Assembly: GCF_037083825.1 (NCBI RefSeq)
Contig: NZ_JBAPLU010000014.1
Location: 1-64,000, forward strand
DNA length: 64,000 nucleotides
Reading direction: 5' to 3'
Source of the DNA: Klenkia sesuvii
Lineage (GTDB): Bacteria; Actinomycetota; Actinomycetes; Mycobacteriales; Geodermatophilaceae
The translations under genes and the position numbers were made by a program. Shown piece after piece: positions 39,586-49,022 of the stretch; the stretch's first letter is position 1, and each line of letters opens with the position of its first letter. The notes under the pieces were generated by a model. The model ran no database searches. It was not told the DNA's origin and saw only the letters and a list, made by a program, of their open reading frames with translations.

Positions 39586-41046
39586 GTGGACGAGCTCGAC
39601 ATCGCGCCGCGCCGCGCCCTGCCGCCCGTGCCGCCACCGCCGCGGTCGACCGCCCCCGGGCACGGTGTCCCGGCGTCGACCGTGCCCGACGAGACCACCT
39701 GGTACGACCCGCACGACCTCCTCGACGACCCCGTCGTGCAGCCCTCCGCCGGCGCCCTCGCCGCGCTGGGCACCCTCGACCACCCCGGGACGGCCGCGGA
39801 GTCGGCGCGCGACCTGGTGCTCGAGTCGGGCCGCTGCGCCGTCCTCGACGACGCGCTGCTCGCCGCCCTCGACGCCGCCGCCAAGGCCGCGGAGGCCCGC
39901 CGCGCCCTCACGGCCGGCGCCCTCACCGCCGGGGCCCTCACCACCGGGGCCCTCACCACCGGCGCCCTCACCACCGGCGCCGCCCCGGCCACCTCGGGCC
40001 CCGGCGCACTGCCCACCCCGTCGTCCGCCCCCGACCCGTCGTCCGTGACGGGGTCACCGGCCGGGCTGCTCGCCGAGCCCGCGCCCGTCCGCACCCCGGG
40101 CCCGACCACCGCGGTCACCACCGCGCAGCCGACCCTGCCGCCGCTCCCCCCGATCCGCGCCCTCTCCGCGGGGACCGCAGCCGGGACCTCGGCCGGGACC
40201 GTGGCCGGGACCGACGAGCTGGACGACGAGCACGACGAACACGACGAGTACGACGACGAGCTGACCGACGAGGAACTGGCCGACGAGGAGCTCGAGGACG
40301 AGCCGGACCTCGACCCGCTGGCCGTCGACGTGGCCGCGGAGTTCGCGCGGCACGACGACCTGGTCGAGACCACCCAGCACGCCGCCCTCGCCGGCACCGG
40401 CCGCCATGGCCGGGTCCACGACGGCGTCGCCGACGGCGACATCGACGACCGGGACGACGACCTCGGCCGGCGCGGGTACGGCGTGGCCGCCGGGACGCTG
40501 ACCCACCGGACCGTGGTGACCCGGTCGTCGCGACGCTGGATCCCGGTCGGGGTCGGCGCCGGCGCGCTCTCGATCGTCGCGGCCGTCCTGCTGACCAGCG
40601 GGTTCGCCAGCAACCCGGCGACCACGAGCACCGACGAGGCGGCCCGCACCGGGGCCAGCACCGAGGGCCCGGCCAGCACCCCCACCCCGACCACCCCGCC
40701 AGCACCGGCCATGAACACCCTCGACCTCTCCGGCCCGGTCCTCGTCGACGACGTCACCCAGCCCGACGACGCCGTCGACCCCCGGCCCGCGCCGACCGCC
40801 GGCCGCAGCACCGCGGCCGTGCAGCCGCAGGTCGCCTCCCCGCCGAGCACCGGCAACGGGACGACGACCGGCGGTACGTCGGGGTCGGGCACCGGCGGCA
40901 CCTCGGCCAGCACGCCGGCGACCCTCACCGCGGAGACCCCGCCGACGACATCCACGGGGTCCACGGGGTCCACGAGCCCGGTGTCCAGCAGCACGGCGCC
41001 GCCGTCGACCGGGACCCCGTCGCCGGAGGTCTCGACCACCAACTGA
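39586..41046 (+). CDS. Single-span membrane protein with acidic and repeat regions
   Basis: A 486-residue protein of unknown function. GTG 39586 is chosen because GGGGGAGG lies seven bases before it; a GTG at 39508 has no such site. The cytoplasmic part (about 1-325) is alanine/proline-rich, contains five xGALT pentapeptide repeats encoded by 15-bp units, and a highly acidic run around 215-245 (DELDDEHDEHDEYDDELTDE). One helix (about 332-352, WIPVGVGAGALSIVAAVLL) is followed by an extracellular Thr/Ser/Pro tail that would be disordered. The build recalls actinobacterial envelope-linked regulators such as anti-sigma factors, but no zinc or HTH motif is present. Confidence 0.55.
   Translation: MDELDIAPRRALPPVPPPPRSTAPGHGVPASTVPDETTWYDPHDLLDDPVVQPSAGALAALGTLDHPGTAAESARDLVLESGRCAVLDDALLAALDAAAKAAEARRALTAGALTAGALTTGALTTGALTTGAAPATSGPGALPTPSSAPDPSSVTGSPAGLLAEPAPVRTPGPTTAVTTAQPTLPPLPPIRALSAGTAAGTSAGTVAGTDELDDEHDEHDEYDDELTDEELADEELEDEPDLDPLAVDVAAEFARHDDLVETTQHAALAGTGRHGRVHDGVADGDIDDRDDDLGRRGYGVAAGTLTHRTVVTRSSRRWIPVGVGAGALSIVAAVLLTSGFASNPATTSTDEAARTGASTEGPASTPTPTTPPAPAMNTLDLSGPVLVDDVTQPDDAVDPRPAPTAGRSTAAVQPQVASPPSTGNGTTTGGTSGSGTGGTSASTPATLTAETPPTTSTGSTGSTSPVSSSTAPPSTGTPSPEVSTTN
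39904..39978 (+). repeat. Five 15-bp tandem repeats
   Basis: Five direct units of the type GCCCTCACCACCGGC (first two differ at two or three positions) encode repeated ALTxG in the cytoplasmic part of the hypothetical membrane protein. The multiple of three keeps the frame, so copy number could vary between strains. Confidence 0.8.
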
Positions 41047-41184
41047 TCCGCCGGCACCTGTGAGCGTCACCATTCCTCGGCGCGTCGCGCAGGACACGCC
41101 GATGCCGACTGGTCCGTCACGCACCGGAGTCGCTACGTTGCTCATCCGTCAGGGACGAATGACAACGATGCAATTCACCGGGGG

Positions 41185-42069
41185 ATGGTCGTGGGGTCAC
41201 ACCGACAGCGCCGTGGCGCGGCCGGACGGCGCGCCGAGGCGGTGACCGGCGCGGCGACGGACGCGGTCGCCGTCGTCGCCCCGGTCCTCCCCACCCCGCC
41301 CGCGGCACCCGCGTCGCGGCCCCTGCCGCTCCCCCCGCCGCCGCTGACCGGCGTCCGCGGCCCGGCCACCGGGTCCCGCCCCGGCTCCCGCGGTCCCGCG
41401 ACCGGGTCCCGCGGCCCGGCCACCGGGTCCCGCCCGGGCTCGCGCGGCCCGGCCACCGGTACCCGGCGGGCCCCGGCGCGGCGCAACCTGCGGTGGGTAC
41501 CGGTGGCCCTCGCCATCTGGATCGCCAGCTTCCTCGCCGTCCCGGCGGCCGTGCTGGTGCACCAGGCGGTCAGCGAGCGCCCGACGTCGGTGGAGAACGC
41601 GGCCGAGACCCGCACCGACCCCGGCCCGGACGCCGAGCAGAGCGGCGCCGCCCGCGACGCCGGGGGCACCCAGGACGTCGACCACCAGCGTCCGGTACCC
41701 GCGGACGCGACCGGCAGCGGCACCGTCGAGTCCGCCGTCGCCGAGCTCGACGCGACGGCGCCCGACGCCCTCGAGGTGGGCCAGCCCGAGACCGCCCGGG
41801 TGCCCGCCGACCCGGCCGCGACCTCGGCCGCGCTCGTCGTGGACGGCACCGTGGGCAGCCACGGCACCGGGACGGGCACCGCCGTCCGTCCCCCGGCCGC
41901 GGCCGGCAGCACCACCGGGGCCGCGTCGTCGAGCACGGCCGCACCGACCGCCCCCGCCACCGCCCCCGCCAGCTCCGCCGCCGTGGTCGCCCCGGGGGCG
42001 CCGGTCGAGCAGGACCAGCCGGCCGCCGCGGCCGTCCAGCAGGCCCCGCTGGAGGCCGCCGCCCCCTGA
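41185..42069 (+). CDS. Single-span membrane protein with RGPATGSR repeats
   Basis: A 294-residue protein of unknown function, beginning at ATG 41185 or more probably GTG 41191, for which GGGGGA is better spaced. The cytoplasmic part has a proline-rich segment and basic repeats (RGPATGSRPGS and variants, about 58-92). One helix (about 103-125, VPVALAIWIASFLAVPAAVLV) follows, then an alanine/acidic extracellular tail. The same overall plan is seen in the gene just upstream (cytoplasmic repeats, one helix, disordered exterior), so the two may belong to one envelope function. No catalytic motif is present. Confidence 0.5.
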   Translation: MVVGSHRQRRGAAGRRAEAVTGAATDAVAVVAPVLPTPPAAPASRPLPLPPPPLTGVRGPATGSRPGSRGPATGSRGPATGSRPGSRGPATGTRRAPARRNLRWVPVALAIWIASFLAVPAAVLVHQAVSERPTSVENAAETRTDPGPDAEQSGAARDAGGTQDVDHQRPVPADATGSGTVESAVAELDATAPDALEVGQPETARVPADPAATSAALVVDGTVGSHGTGTGTAVRPPAAAGSTTGAASSSTAAPTAPATAPASSAAVVAPGAPVEQDQPAAAAVQQAPLEAAAP

Positions 42070-42099
42070 CGCCGGCTGCCCCACCGCAGCCGGTCGCGG

Positions 42100-42249
42100 T
42101 CAGCGGTCGACGAGCTCCGGGGACAGCGCCCGCTCCACCGACCGGCGCACGGCGTCGTTGCGGCTGGCGACGTGCAGGGCCGCACCCAGCCAGAGGCCCG
42201 CAGCGCACGCGAGCACCATCCACACGGTGGTGAGCCAGAGCCACATCAT
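42100..42249 (-). CDS. 49-residue membrane protein
   Basis: A short gene of 50 codons with ATG 42249, GAGGT five to six bases upstream, and TGA at 42100. It encodes MMWLWLTTVWMVLACAAGLW and then a basic/acidic tail ending SPELVDR. One transmembrane helix is followed by a short amphipathic cytoplasmic end (VASRNDAVRRSVERAL). It is convergent to the preceding hypothetical gene and divergent from the GGDEF-EAL operon 147 bases away. Its good start, typical codon use and membrane pattern make it credible despite its size. Confidence 0.5.
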   Translation of the reverse strand: MMWLWLTTVWMVLACAAGLWLGAALHVASRNDAVRRSVERALSPELVDR

Positions 42250-42395
42250 CGGGACCTCGCCGGTACTGCGTCGCAGGAGTGGCCGTCAGTGTGCCCCGCG
42301 CGGGGCCGGCGTACACGTCGACGCACCCGACCCCGTCGGGTGAGGATGCGCGGCGCGCGCTCAACCGCCCGACCGCCCCGACCGAGGCTGGTTGC

Positions 42396-45095
42396 GTGAC
42401 CCCTCGTCCCACCGCGCCCGCACCCCGGGTGCCGGTCCGCCCCCGGTCGGTGGCCGGCGCGGGCGCGCTGCTGGGCGCGGGCACCGTGGTGACGGCGTTC
42501 CTCCCGAACCCCTGGGACGACCTGGGGGTCGGGGCCTGCGCGGTCCTGGCCTTCGCCGGCGCGCTGCTCGTCGGGGTGCCGGCCGGCCGGCGCAGTGCCC
42601 ACCCCGCCGTGTGGGGCCGGTTCGTGGCTGCCCTGTTCGTGGCCGGCACGGGGGCCTTCGTGGCCCTGCACGTGCCCGGCTCCACCGTCCCGATGACCGT
42701 TGGGGCGCTGCCGGGGATGCTGCTCACCGTGCCGGCCGGGCTCCGGCTGCTGCCCGCCCGCGTCCGGCAGCGCGTGCGGTCCCAGCTGGTGACCTCGCTG
42801 CTGCTGTTCCTCGTCGGCTGCATGCTCTGCGAACTGGCCGTCTTCGAGCTGGTCGCCCGGCGGCGCCTGGGCGTCGACTCCGTCTTCGACGTCTCGCTCG
42901 TGTGCCTGGGCGCCACCCTGGCGCTCACGGTGGCCATCGGGCTGCTGGTCGTCTCGGCCACCTCGGGCGGGCTGCGCCGGGTCGCTGCCCTGGCGCTGAC
43001 CAGCCAGTCCTGCATCGGCGTCGCCCTGGTGCTCATGGCCTTCTCCGACGAGCAGCGGGCCTCCACACCCCCGCTCGTGGCCACCACGGTCTGCGCGATC
43101 ACCGGGCTGACGCTGCTCGTGACGGCCGCGCAGCTGGACCGCGCACCGTGCACGCCGGTCGGCGAGGACACCGCACCCGGGCTGGTCACCGCCGTCCTCC
43201 CGCACCTCACGGCCACCTGCGGCGGGCTGCTGCTGCTCGTCGGCGTCCTGGTCTCCGGGCGCCTCGGCGTCGCCCAGGCCGTGCTCGCCGCCGTCGGCCT
43301 CCTGCTGCTGACCGCCCACCAGGCCCTCACCTGGCGCGAGGGCCAGGAGATGACCAGCCGGCTGCAGCGCAGCGAGGCATACTTCCGCACCGTGGTCCGC
43401 GCCGCCGTCGACCCGGTGATCATCCTCGACGAGTCGCTGGCCATCACCTGGTCGTCCCCTGCGTTCACCGCGCTGCTGGGCCGGGGGCCCGAGCGCCTGG
43501 TGGGGGCCGACGTCCGGGTCGCCGTCCACCCCGACGACCGGCCCGCGCTCACCACGGGCCTGCTGGCCCCGCAGCACGAGGAGGACCGTGACGGCCGCCA
43601 GGTGACCGCCCGCGTGCGGCACGACGACGGCCGCTGGCGCCTGCTGCAGGCCCGGGTGCGCGACCTGCGCGACGACCCCGACGTCGGGGCGCTGGTGCTG
43701 TACTGCCGCGACATCACCCGCGACGCCGCCGGGGACGTCACCGGTGACGCCGCCCGCGAGGACGGCACCCCGGCCTGGACGGGCACCGCGCTCGGCGCCA
43801 CCGACGCCACCACCGGCCTGCCCGACCGCAGCGCCCTGGTCGCCCAGCTGGCCGACCTGGCCCGCACCCGCACCCCGGCGGCCCTGGTCGGCCTGCGGGT
43901 GAGCGGGCTCGCCGACACCCACCGCGGTGCCGCCGCGCCGCCCGAGGTCCTCCTCGACCTGGCTGGACGCTTCTCCCGCGTGCTGCGCACCGACGACCAG
44001 CTCTACCGCACCGGCCCGCAGGAGTTCGCGGTGCTGCTGACCGGCAGCACCAGCGACGCGGAGTCCCTCGCCCACCGGCTGGTCGGCACGGTGCCGGCCG
44101 ACCTGCCCCTGCACGGGCTGCGGCTGTCGGCCTCGGCCGGCACCACCAGCCTGGACGACGGCGACACCGAGCCGGTGCAGGTGCTGCGCCGCGCCGCCAT
44201 GGCCGTCGAGAGCGCCCGCGCGGCCGGCCCGGGCCGGGTCCGCCGGCACTCCGTCGCCTCGCTGATCGCCCAGAACCGGCGGGACGCCCTGCGGGCCGAC
44301 CTCGCACTGGCCCTCGAGCGGGATGAGCTGCGCCTGGTCCACCAGCCCGTCGTCGACCTCGCCCTGCAGCGCGCCAGCTCGGTCGAGGCCCTCATTCGCT
44401 GGCAGCACCCCACGTGGGGCGCCGTCTCCCCCGCCGAGTTCATCCCGCTGGCCGAGGAGTCGACCGCCGTGGTCGAGCTGGGCCGCTGGGCGCTGCGCAC
44501 GGCCACCACGCAGGTGGCCGCCCTGCAGCGACCCGACCTGGCGGTCGCGGTCAACGTCGCGGCCCGGCACGTGCGCAGCGGCCACCTGCTCGCCGACGTG
44601 CGCGACGCGCTGGACCGGAGCGGGCTGCCCGCCCGCCGGTTGACCCTGGAGCTCACCGAGTCGGTGCTGCTCGACGACGCGCACGTGACCGACGAGCTGG
44701 CGGCCCTGCGCCGGCTCGGGGTGCGCATCGCCGTCGACGACTTCGGCACCGGGTGGTCGTCGCTGGCCTACCTCGTCGGCCTTCCCATCGACGTGCTCAA
44801 GATGGACCGGCAGTTCCTGGCCTCCCTCGGCGACGACCCGCGCCGCCAGGCGCTGTGCCGCTCGGTGCTGCACCTGGGCACCAGCCTCGGCCTCGACGTC
44901 GTGGTGGAGGGCGTGGAGACCGCCCGCGAGCTGCAGCTCCTGCGCGGCATGGGGCACCGCTTCGTGCAGGGCTTCCTCCTCGCCCGGCCCACCGAGGTCG
45001 ACGTGCTGGACCGCGTGCTCGACGACGTCCCGTTCGCGCTGACCGACGCAGGTGACTGCTCGGTGGACCGCGTCGGTCACGGGGTGGTCCGGTGA
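42396..45095 (+). CDS. Membrane PAS-GGDEF-EAL protein: degenerate GGDEF, intact EAL
   Basis: An 899-residue protein; GTG 42396 is preferred to the longer upstream frame, which is not family-like. About eight helices fill residues 10-310, a PAS domain lies near 325-440, a GGDEF domain near 468-615, and an EAL domain near 632-878. The GGDEF signature reads RTGPQEF, so cyclase activity should be lost. The EAL domain keeps its set: VEALIRW, AVNVAARH, ELTESVL, VDDFGTGWSSL, LKMDRQF, VVEGVET and VQGFL, so it should cleave c-di-GMP. Its stop overlaps the start of the next gene (GTGA), a second GGDEF-EAL protein with the opposite pattern. Confidence 0.85.
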   Translation: MTPRPTAPAPRVPVRPRSVAGAGALLGAGTVVTAFLPNPWDDLGVGACAVLAFAGALLVGVPAGRRSAHPAVWGRFVAALFVAGTGAFVALHVPGSTVPMTVGALPGMLLTVPAGLRLLPARVRQRVRSQLVTSLLLFLVGCMLCELAVFELVARRRLGVDSVFDVSLVCLGATLALTVAIGLLVVSATSGGLRRVAALALTSQSCIGVALVLMAFSDEQRASTPPLVATTVCAITGLTLLVTAAQLDRAPCTPVGEDTAPGLVTAVLPHLTATCGGLLLLVGVLVSGRLGVAQAVLAAVGLLLLTAHQALTWREGQEMTSRLQRSEAYFRTVVRAAVDPVIILDESLAITWSSPAFTALLGRGPERLVGADVRVAVHPDDRPALTTGLLAPQHEEDRDGRQVTARVRHDDGRWRLLQARVRDLRDDPDVGALVLYCRDITRDAAGDVTGDAAREDGTPAWTGTALGATDATTGLPDRSALVAQLADLARTRTPAALVGLRVSGLADTHRGAAAPPEVLLDLAGRFSRVLRTDDQLYRTGPQEFAVLLTGSTSDAESLAHRLVGTVPADLPLHGLRLSASAGTTSLDDGDTEPVQVLRRAAMAVESARAAGPGRVRRHSVASLIAQNRRDALRADLALALERDELRLVHQPVVDLALQRASSVEALIRWQHPTWGAVSPAEFIPLAEESTAVVELGRWALRTATTQVAALQRPDLAVAVNVAARHVRSGHLLADVRDALDRSGLPARRLTLELTESVLLDDAHVTDELAALRRLGVRIAVDDFGTGWSSLAYLVGLPIDVLKMDRQFLASLGDDPRRQALCRSVLHLGTSLGLDVVVEGVETARELQLLRGMGHRFVQGFLLARPTEVDVLDRVLDDVPFALTDAGDCSVDRVGHGVVR

Positions 45096-47671
45096 GCGGG
45101 CCGGTGCGCGCGGGCGCCGTGCCGCTGCTGCTGGGGCTGGTCGCCGTCGGGCTGTCGCTGCCGATGACCCCGCCCAGCGGGATCGGGTTCCAGGCCGACA
45201 ACACCGTGCTGGCCGTGCTGTCGGCCGTGGCTGCCGTCCGCGCCGCGCGGGCCGCGCGCGGACGGACCGGGCGGTGGGCGGTGGTCGGTCGGGCCATGAC
45301 CGGGGTGCTGGCGCTCTTCGCGCTGGCCTGCGCGATCACCGGCAGTGGCGTCGCGGGCGCCTTCGGGGTGGCCGGCATCGGCGACGTGCTGCTGGCACCG
45401 GTGCTCGTGGTCCCGCTGGTCGTGTGCGGCATCCTGGCCCGGCAGTCGAGCACGGCCGGCTGGACCGCCATGGCCGTCGACGCCGGCGCCGTGGTGCTGG
45501 CCCTCTGGGTGGTCACCGACGTGCTGGCCCTGCACGCCCCCGACCAGCCGCAGAGCCCCGGGCCGGTGGTGCTCGGCTACGTCGCGTACGCGGTGGTCGC
45601 CGTCGGGCTCTCCGGGGCGCTGTGCGCGGTGACCACCCGCGACCTGCAGCTGTCGGCGACCGCGATGGTCGTGGCCGGGGTCTCGATCGCCGTCGCCGCC
45701 GCCATGCTCGCCATCGGCATCGACCGGCCGACCCTGTTCTGGCAGGCCGTCGGCGACGTGGCCATCGTCGTGGCGCTCGAGGCGTGCGTCGTCGGCGTCC
45801 GCGGCCTGCCCCGCAGCGCCCGGGCCGCCGACGACCCCACCGGCCGCAGCCCCCGCGTCGTGCCCGCCGGCCTGGTGGTCACCGTGGTCTCGCTGTGCGG
45901 GCTGCCCGTCGCCCTGGTCGTCGCCGCCGCGCGCGGCCAGCAGCTCAGCACCGCCGCCCAGCTCGCCGCCGCCGGCGTCGTCCTGGCACTGCTGGTGCGC
46001 AGCACGCTGCGGATCCGCACCAGCTCCCGGCTGGTCGCCGAGGTGGTGCGCAACGAGGAGGAGCTGCGCAGCCTGGTCGAGGGCAGCCGCGACGGCGTGG
46101 TCATCGTCGACGACGCACTACGGGTGCAGTTCGCCTCGCCCGCCGCCCGCGCGCTGCTCGGCCTGCCCGACGTCGACGCCGGCCGCACCGCCCCCGACCC
46201 GCACCAGCCCGGCCCACACCTGCCCGACCTGCTGGTCCCCGCCGACCGCCCCCGGGCGACCGCCGAGCTGCGCAGCGGCGCCACCGCCCTGCTGCACCTG
46301 CGGGTGCCCGGTCCCGACCGGCCCGTCGAGCTCGAGGCCTCCCTGCACCGCAGCGCCGGCGCCGGCCGCCGCGTGCTGCACCTGCGCGACGTCACCGTGC
46401 GGCGGCGACGCGAGCGCGAGCTCGAGCGCATGGCCTACACCGACCACCTCACCCAGCTGCCCAACCGGGCCCAGCTGCACCGCGAGCTGACCGGGCCGGC
46501 CGGCACCCGCAGCCTGCTGGTCCTCGACCTCGACGGGTTCAAGGCGGTCAACGACACCGCCGGGCACGAGGCCGGCGACCAGCTGCTGGTGGAGGTCGCC
46601 CTGCGGCTGCGCACCGTCGTCCGCGACGTCGACCTGGTCTGCCGGCTCGGCGGCGACGAGTTCGCGGTCCTGGTCGCCGGCGACCTGCCCCAGGCCCTGG
46701 AGGCCGCCCAGCGCGTCGTCGACGTCATGGCGCTGCCGCACCGCGCCGCCGGGCGGACCTTCGCCATCGGCGCCAGCGTCGGGGTCGCCCCGGTCGGCGC
46801 GCACGGCGGCCAGGTCGCCTTCCGCGAGGCCGACGCCGCACTGCGGATGGCCAAGGCCGCCGGCAAGGGCTGCGTGCGGGTGCTCGACGACGCACCGGTC
46901 GACCCCGACGACACCCTGACCGCAGCCCTCGCCGAGGGGCGGGTCGAGGTGCGGTACAGCGTCACCGGCGCCGCCGGGGACCAGCTCCGCTCGGTGCACG
47001 CCGAGCCGTTCTGGCTGCACCGCGTCTCCGGGGCACGCCCGCCCGCCGAGACCTGGGCCGCCGCGGTGCGCGAGGGCTGCGCGACCGAGCTGGTCACCCA
47101 CGTGGTGGACCGCGGCTCCCGCGAGGTGGCCCCGCTGCCCCGGCTGCGGTTGCTCGCCGTCGACCTGCCCGCCGGGGACCTGGACGCCGGCCGGCTGGCC
47201 GACGGCGTCCGGCGCTCGCTGACCGGGACCGGTCTGCCCGGGACGTCGCTGTCGCTGGCCCTCCGCGAGGAGGCGCTGCAGACCTCCTCGCCCGCCCTGC
47301 GCACCACCCTGCGCGAGCTGCACGCCCTCGGCGTGCGGATCTGCCTCGACGACTACGGCCTGGGCCAGACCATCCACGCCCACCTGGCCCGCGTCCCGCT
47401 GACCAGCGTGCGCATCGACGTCGCGGCCCTCGGGGCCCGCGGCGACGACGACCGCACCGAGCGCGCCGTCCGGGCGGTCGTGGCCACCTGCGCGGCCTAC
47501 GGGCTGGACACCGTGGCGCACGGGGTGTCCCCGGGCCCCGTGCTGGACGCCGTGCTGGCCGCCGGGGTGCGCACCGTGCGCACCCGCGACGATCTGCGGC
47601 ACGTCCCGCTGGCCCGGGTGCAGCAGGAGCTCGGGCCGGACCCGGAGGCCGCGCGGATACTGGCCCGGTGA
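45092..47671 (+). CDS. Membrane PAS-GGDEF-EAL protein: intact GGDEF, degenerate EAL
   Basis: An 859-residue protein from GTG 45092, overlapping the preceding stop. About nine helices cover 1-300, a PAS-like domain 320-440, a GGDEF domain 448-597 and an EAL-like domain 613-850. The cyclase half is complete (LDLDGFKAVNDTAGHEAGD, CRLGGDEFAVLV), so it should make c-di-GMP. In the EAL-like half the signature is HAEPFWL, the lysine of the K-x-D strand is arginine (SVRIDVAAL), and the glutamate of VVEGVE is gone (VAHGVSP), so it should not hydrolyse c-di-GMP and may bind it. With the upstream gene it forms a complementary synthase/hydrolase pair on one transcript. Confidence 0.85.
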   Translation: MSGPVRAGAVPLLLGLVAVGLSLPMTPPSGIGFQADNTVLAVLSAVAAVRAARAARGRTGRWAVVGRAMTGVLALFALACAITGSGVAGAFGVAGIGDVLLAPVLVVPLVVCGILARQSSTAGWTAMAVDAGAVVLALWVVTDVLALHAPDQPQSPGPVVLGYVAYAVVAVGLSGALCAVTTRDLQLSATAMVVAGVSIAVAAAMLAIGIDRPTLFWQAVGDVAIVVALEACVVGVRGLPRSARAADDPTGRSPRVVPAGLVVTVVSLCGLPVALVVAAARGQQLSTAAQLAAAGVVLALLVRSTLRIRTSSRLVAEVVRNEEELRSLVEGSRDGVVIVDDALRVQFASPAARALLGLPDVDAGRTAPDPHQPGPHLPDLLVPADRPRATAELRSGATALLHLRVPGPDRPVELEASLHRSAGAGRRVLHLRDVTVRRRRERELERMAYTDHLTQLPNRAQLHRELTGPAGTRSLLVLDLDGFKAVNDTAGHEAGDQLLVEVALRLRTVVRDVDLVCRLGGDEFAVLVAGDLPQALEAAQRVVDVMALPHRAAGRTFAIGASVGVAPVGAHGGQVAFREADAALRMAKAAGKGCVRVLDDAPVDPDDTLTAALAEGRVEVRYSVTGAAGDQLRSVHAEPFWLHRVSGARPPAETWAAAVREGCATELVTHVVDRGSREVAPLPRLRLLAVDLPAGDLDAGRLADGVRRSLTGTGLPGTSLSLALREEALQTSSPALRTTLRELHALGVRICLDDYGLGQTIHAHLARVPLTSVRIDVAALGARGDDDRTERAVRAVVATCAAYGLDTVAHGVSPGPVLDAVLAAGVRTVRTRDDLRHVPLARVQQELGPDPEAARILAR

Positions 47672-48432
47672 CGCTCACGTTCCTCGGGCACTCCACGGTC
47701 CGGGTCGAGCTCGCCGGGCGCACCGTGCTGACCGATCCGCTGCTCACCGGCCGGGTCGGCCCGCTGCGCCGGGTCGTCCCCCCGCTGCCCCCGCCGACCT
47801 GGGCCGGGGTCGACCTGGTGCTGCTCAGCCACCTGCACGGCGACCACCTCCACCTGCCCTCCCTGCGCCTGCTGGGCCGGGGCACCCCCGTGGTCGTCCC
47901 CCGCGGCGCCGGCCGGTGGCTGCGCGGCAAGGGGTTCACCGACGTCACCGAGCTCGCCCCCGGGCAGGAGCTGACCGACGGCGGGCTCACCGTCACCGGG
48001 GTGCCCGCCGACCACAGCGGCCACCGGTGGGGGCCGCGGTCGACGCACGGGCCCGACGCCGCGGCCATGGGCCACCTGGTCACCGGCGACGGGACGACGG
48101 TCTACGCCGCGGGCGACACCGACGTGCTGCCCGGGATGGCCGACCTCGGGCCGGTCGACGTCGCGCTGTTGCCCGTGTGGGGCTGGGGCACCACCCTGGG
48201 ACCGGGCCACATGGACCCGGCCGGGGCCGCCCTGGCGTGCTCCCTGCTGCGCCCGCGGGCCGCCGTCCCGGTGCACTGGGGCACCCTCGCGCTGCCCGGC
48301 GTCGCCGGGACCCGCCGCATGCGGTCGCTGCTGGTCGACCCGCCCCGGCGGTTCGCCGCCGACGTCGCCGCCGCCGACCTGGCCACCCGGGTGCTGGTCA
48401 CCGAGCCGGGCCACCGGGTGGCCTGGCCGTGA
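47668..48432 (+). CDS. Metallo-beta-lactamase-fold hydrolase (UlaG-like)
   Basis: A 254-residue protein starting at GTG 47668, overlapping the previous stop. It opens VTLTFLGHSTVRVELAGRTVL and carries the metal-binding LLSHLHGDHLHLPSL (H-x-H-x-D-H), a second-site histidine in GVPADHSGH, AAGDTDVLP, and the late PVHWGTLALPG. This pattern is that of the UlaG/metal-dependent hydrolase branch, which acts on small esters, lactones or phosphodiesters. The substrate is unknown. Being coupled behind two c-di-GMP genes, it may share their regulation. The DedA gene follows by another GTGA overlap. Confidence 0.8.
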   Translation: MTLTFLGHSTVRVELAGRTVLTDPLLTGRVGPLRRVVPPLPPPTWAGVDLVLLSHLHGDHLHLPSLRLLGRGTPVVVPRGAGRWLRGKGFTDVTELAPGQELTDGGLTVTGVPADHSGHRWGPRSTHGPDAAAMGHLVTGDGTTVYAAGDTDVLPGMADLGPVDVALLPVWGWGTTLGPGHMDPAGAALACSLLRPRAAVPVHWGTLALPGVAGTRRMRSLLVDPPRRFAADVAAADLATRVLVTEPGHRVAWP

Positions 48433-49022
48433 GCGCCCAGGTGCTCGCCTCCGGCTGGACCGACAGCAGCTCGCTCGGCTACCCCGTGCTGTTCGGCGGC
48501 GTGCTGCTCGGCTCGCTGGTGCCCGTGGTGCCCACCGGGCCGCTGCTGTCCGTGGCCGCCGCGGTCGCCATGACCACCGACCGGCTGGACATCGCCGTCG
48601 TGCTGCTGCTGGCCGTGCTCGCTGCCTTCGTCGGCGACGTCGTGACCTTCTCGGTGGCCCGCTTCGGCGGGCCCTCGGCCGTCCGCTGGATGACCCGCGG
48701 CCAGCACGCCGACCGGTTGACCGAGGTTCGCGAGCAGTTCCGGGTGCACGGCTGGCAGATCGTCGTCGTCGGCCGGCTGGTGCCCGCCGGCCGCATCCCC
48801 GTGCTGGTCGCCGCCGGGGCGCTGGCCTACCCCTGGCGGCGGCTGCTGCCGGCCTCGCTGGCCGCGGCCACGCTCTGGGCGGTCGCCTACGCCCTGCTCG
48901 GGGTGGTCAGCGGCGGCATCGCCGACTCCCCCCTGGTGGCCGTCGGCATCGCCACCGCCCTGGTGCTCGCCGTCGGCCTGGTCACCAACCTCGTGGCCCG
49001 CCGACGCCGGTCCCGACGGTGA
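48429..49022 (+). CDS. DedA/SNARE-associated (VTT domain) membrane protein
   Basis: A 197-residue protein from GTG 48429 with about five helices. The VTT-domain hallmarks are seen: an N-terminal PVVPTGPLLSVAAAV region, the re-entrant GDVVTFSVARFGG segment, and the arginine-containing VVVGRLVPAGRIPVLVAAG loop. DedA-family proteins flip lipids, including undecaprenyl phosphate or phosphatidylethanolamine, and support membrane potential. It is coupled at both ends (GTGA with the hydrolase upstream and with the phosphodiesterase downstream). Confidence 0.8.
   Translation: MSAQVLASGWTDSSSLGYPVLFGGVLLGSLVPVVPTGPLLSVAAAVAMTTDRLDIAVVLLLAVLAAFVGDVVTFSVARFGGPSAVRWMTRGQHADRLTEVREQFRVHGWQIVVVGRLVPAGRIPVLVAAGALAYPWRRLLPASLAAATLWAVAYALLGVVSGGIADSPLVAVGIATALVLAVGLVTNLVARRRRSRR

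Noticed and set aside
42246..45080. A 944-codon minus-strand frame opposite the first GGDEF-EAL gene
   Set aside because: Antisense shadow; the plus strand holds a complete PAS-GGDEF-EAL protein.
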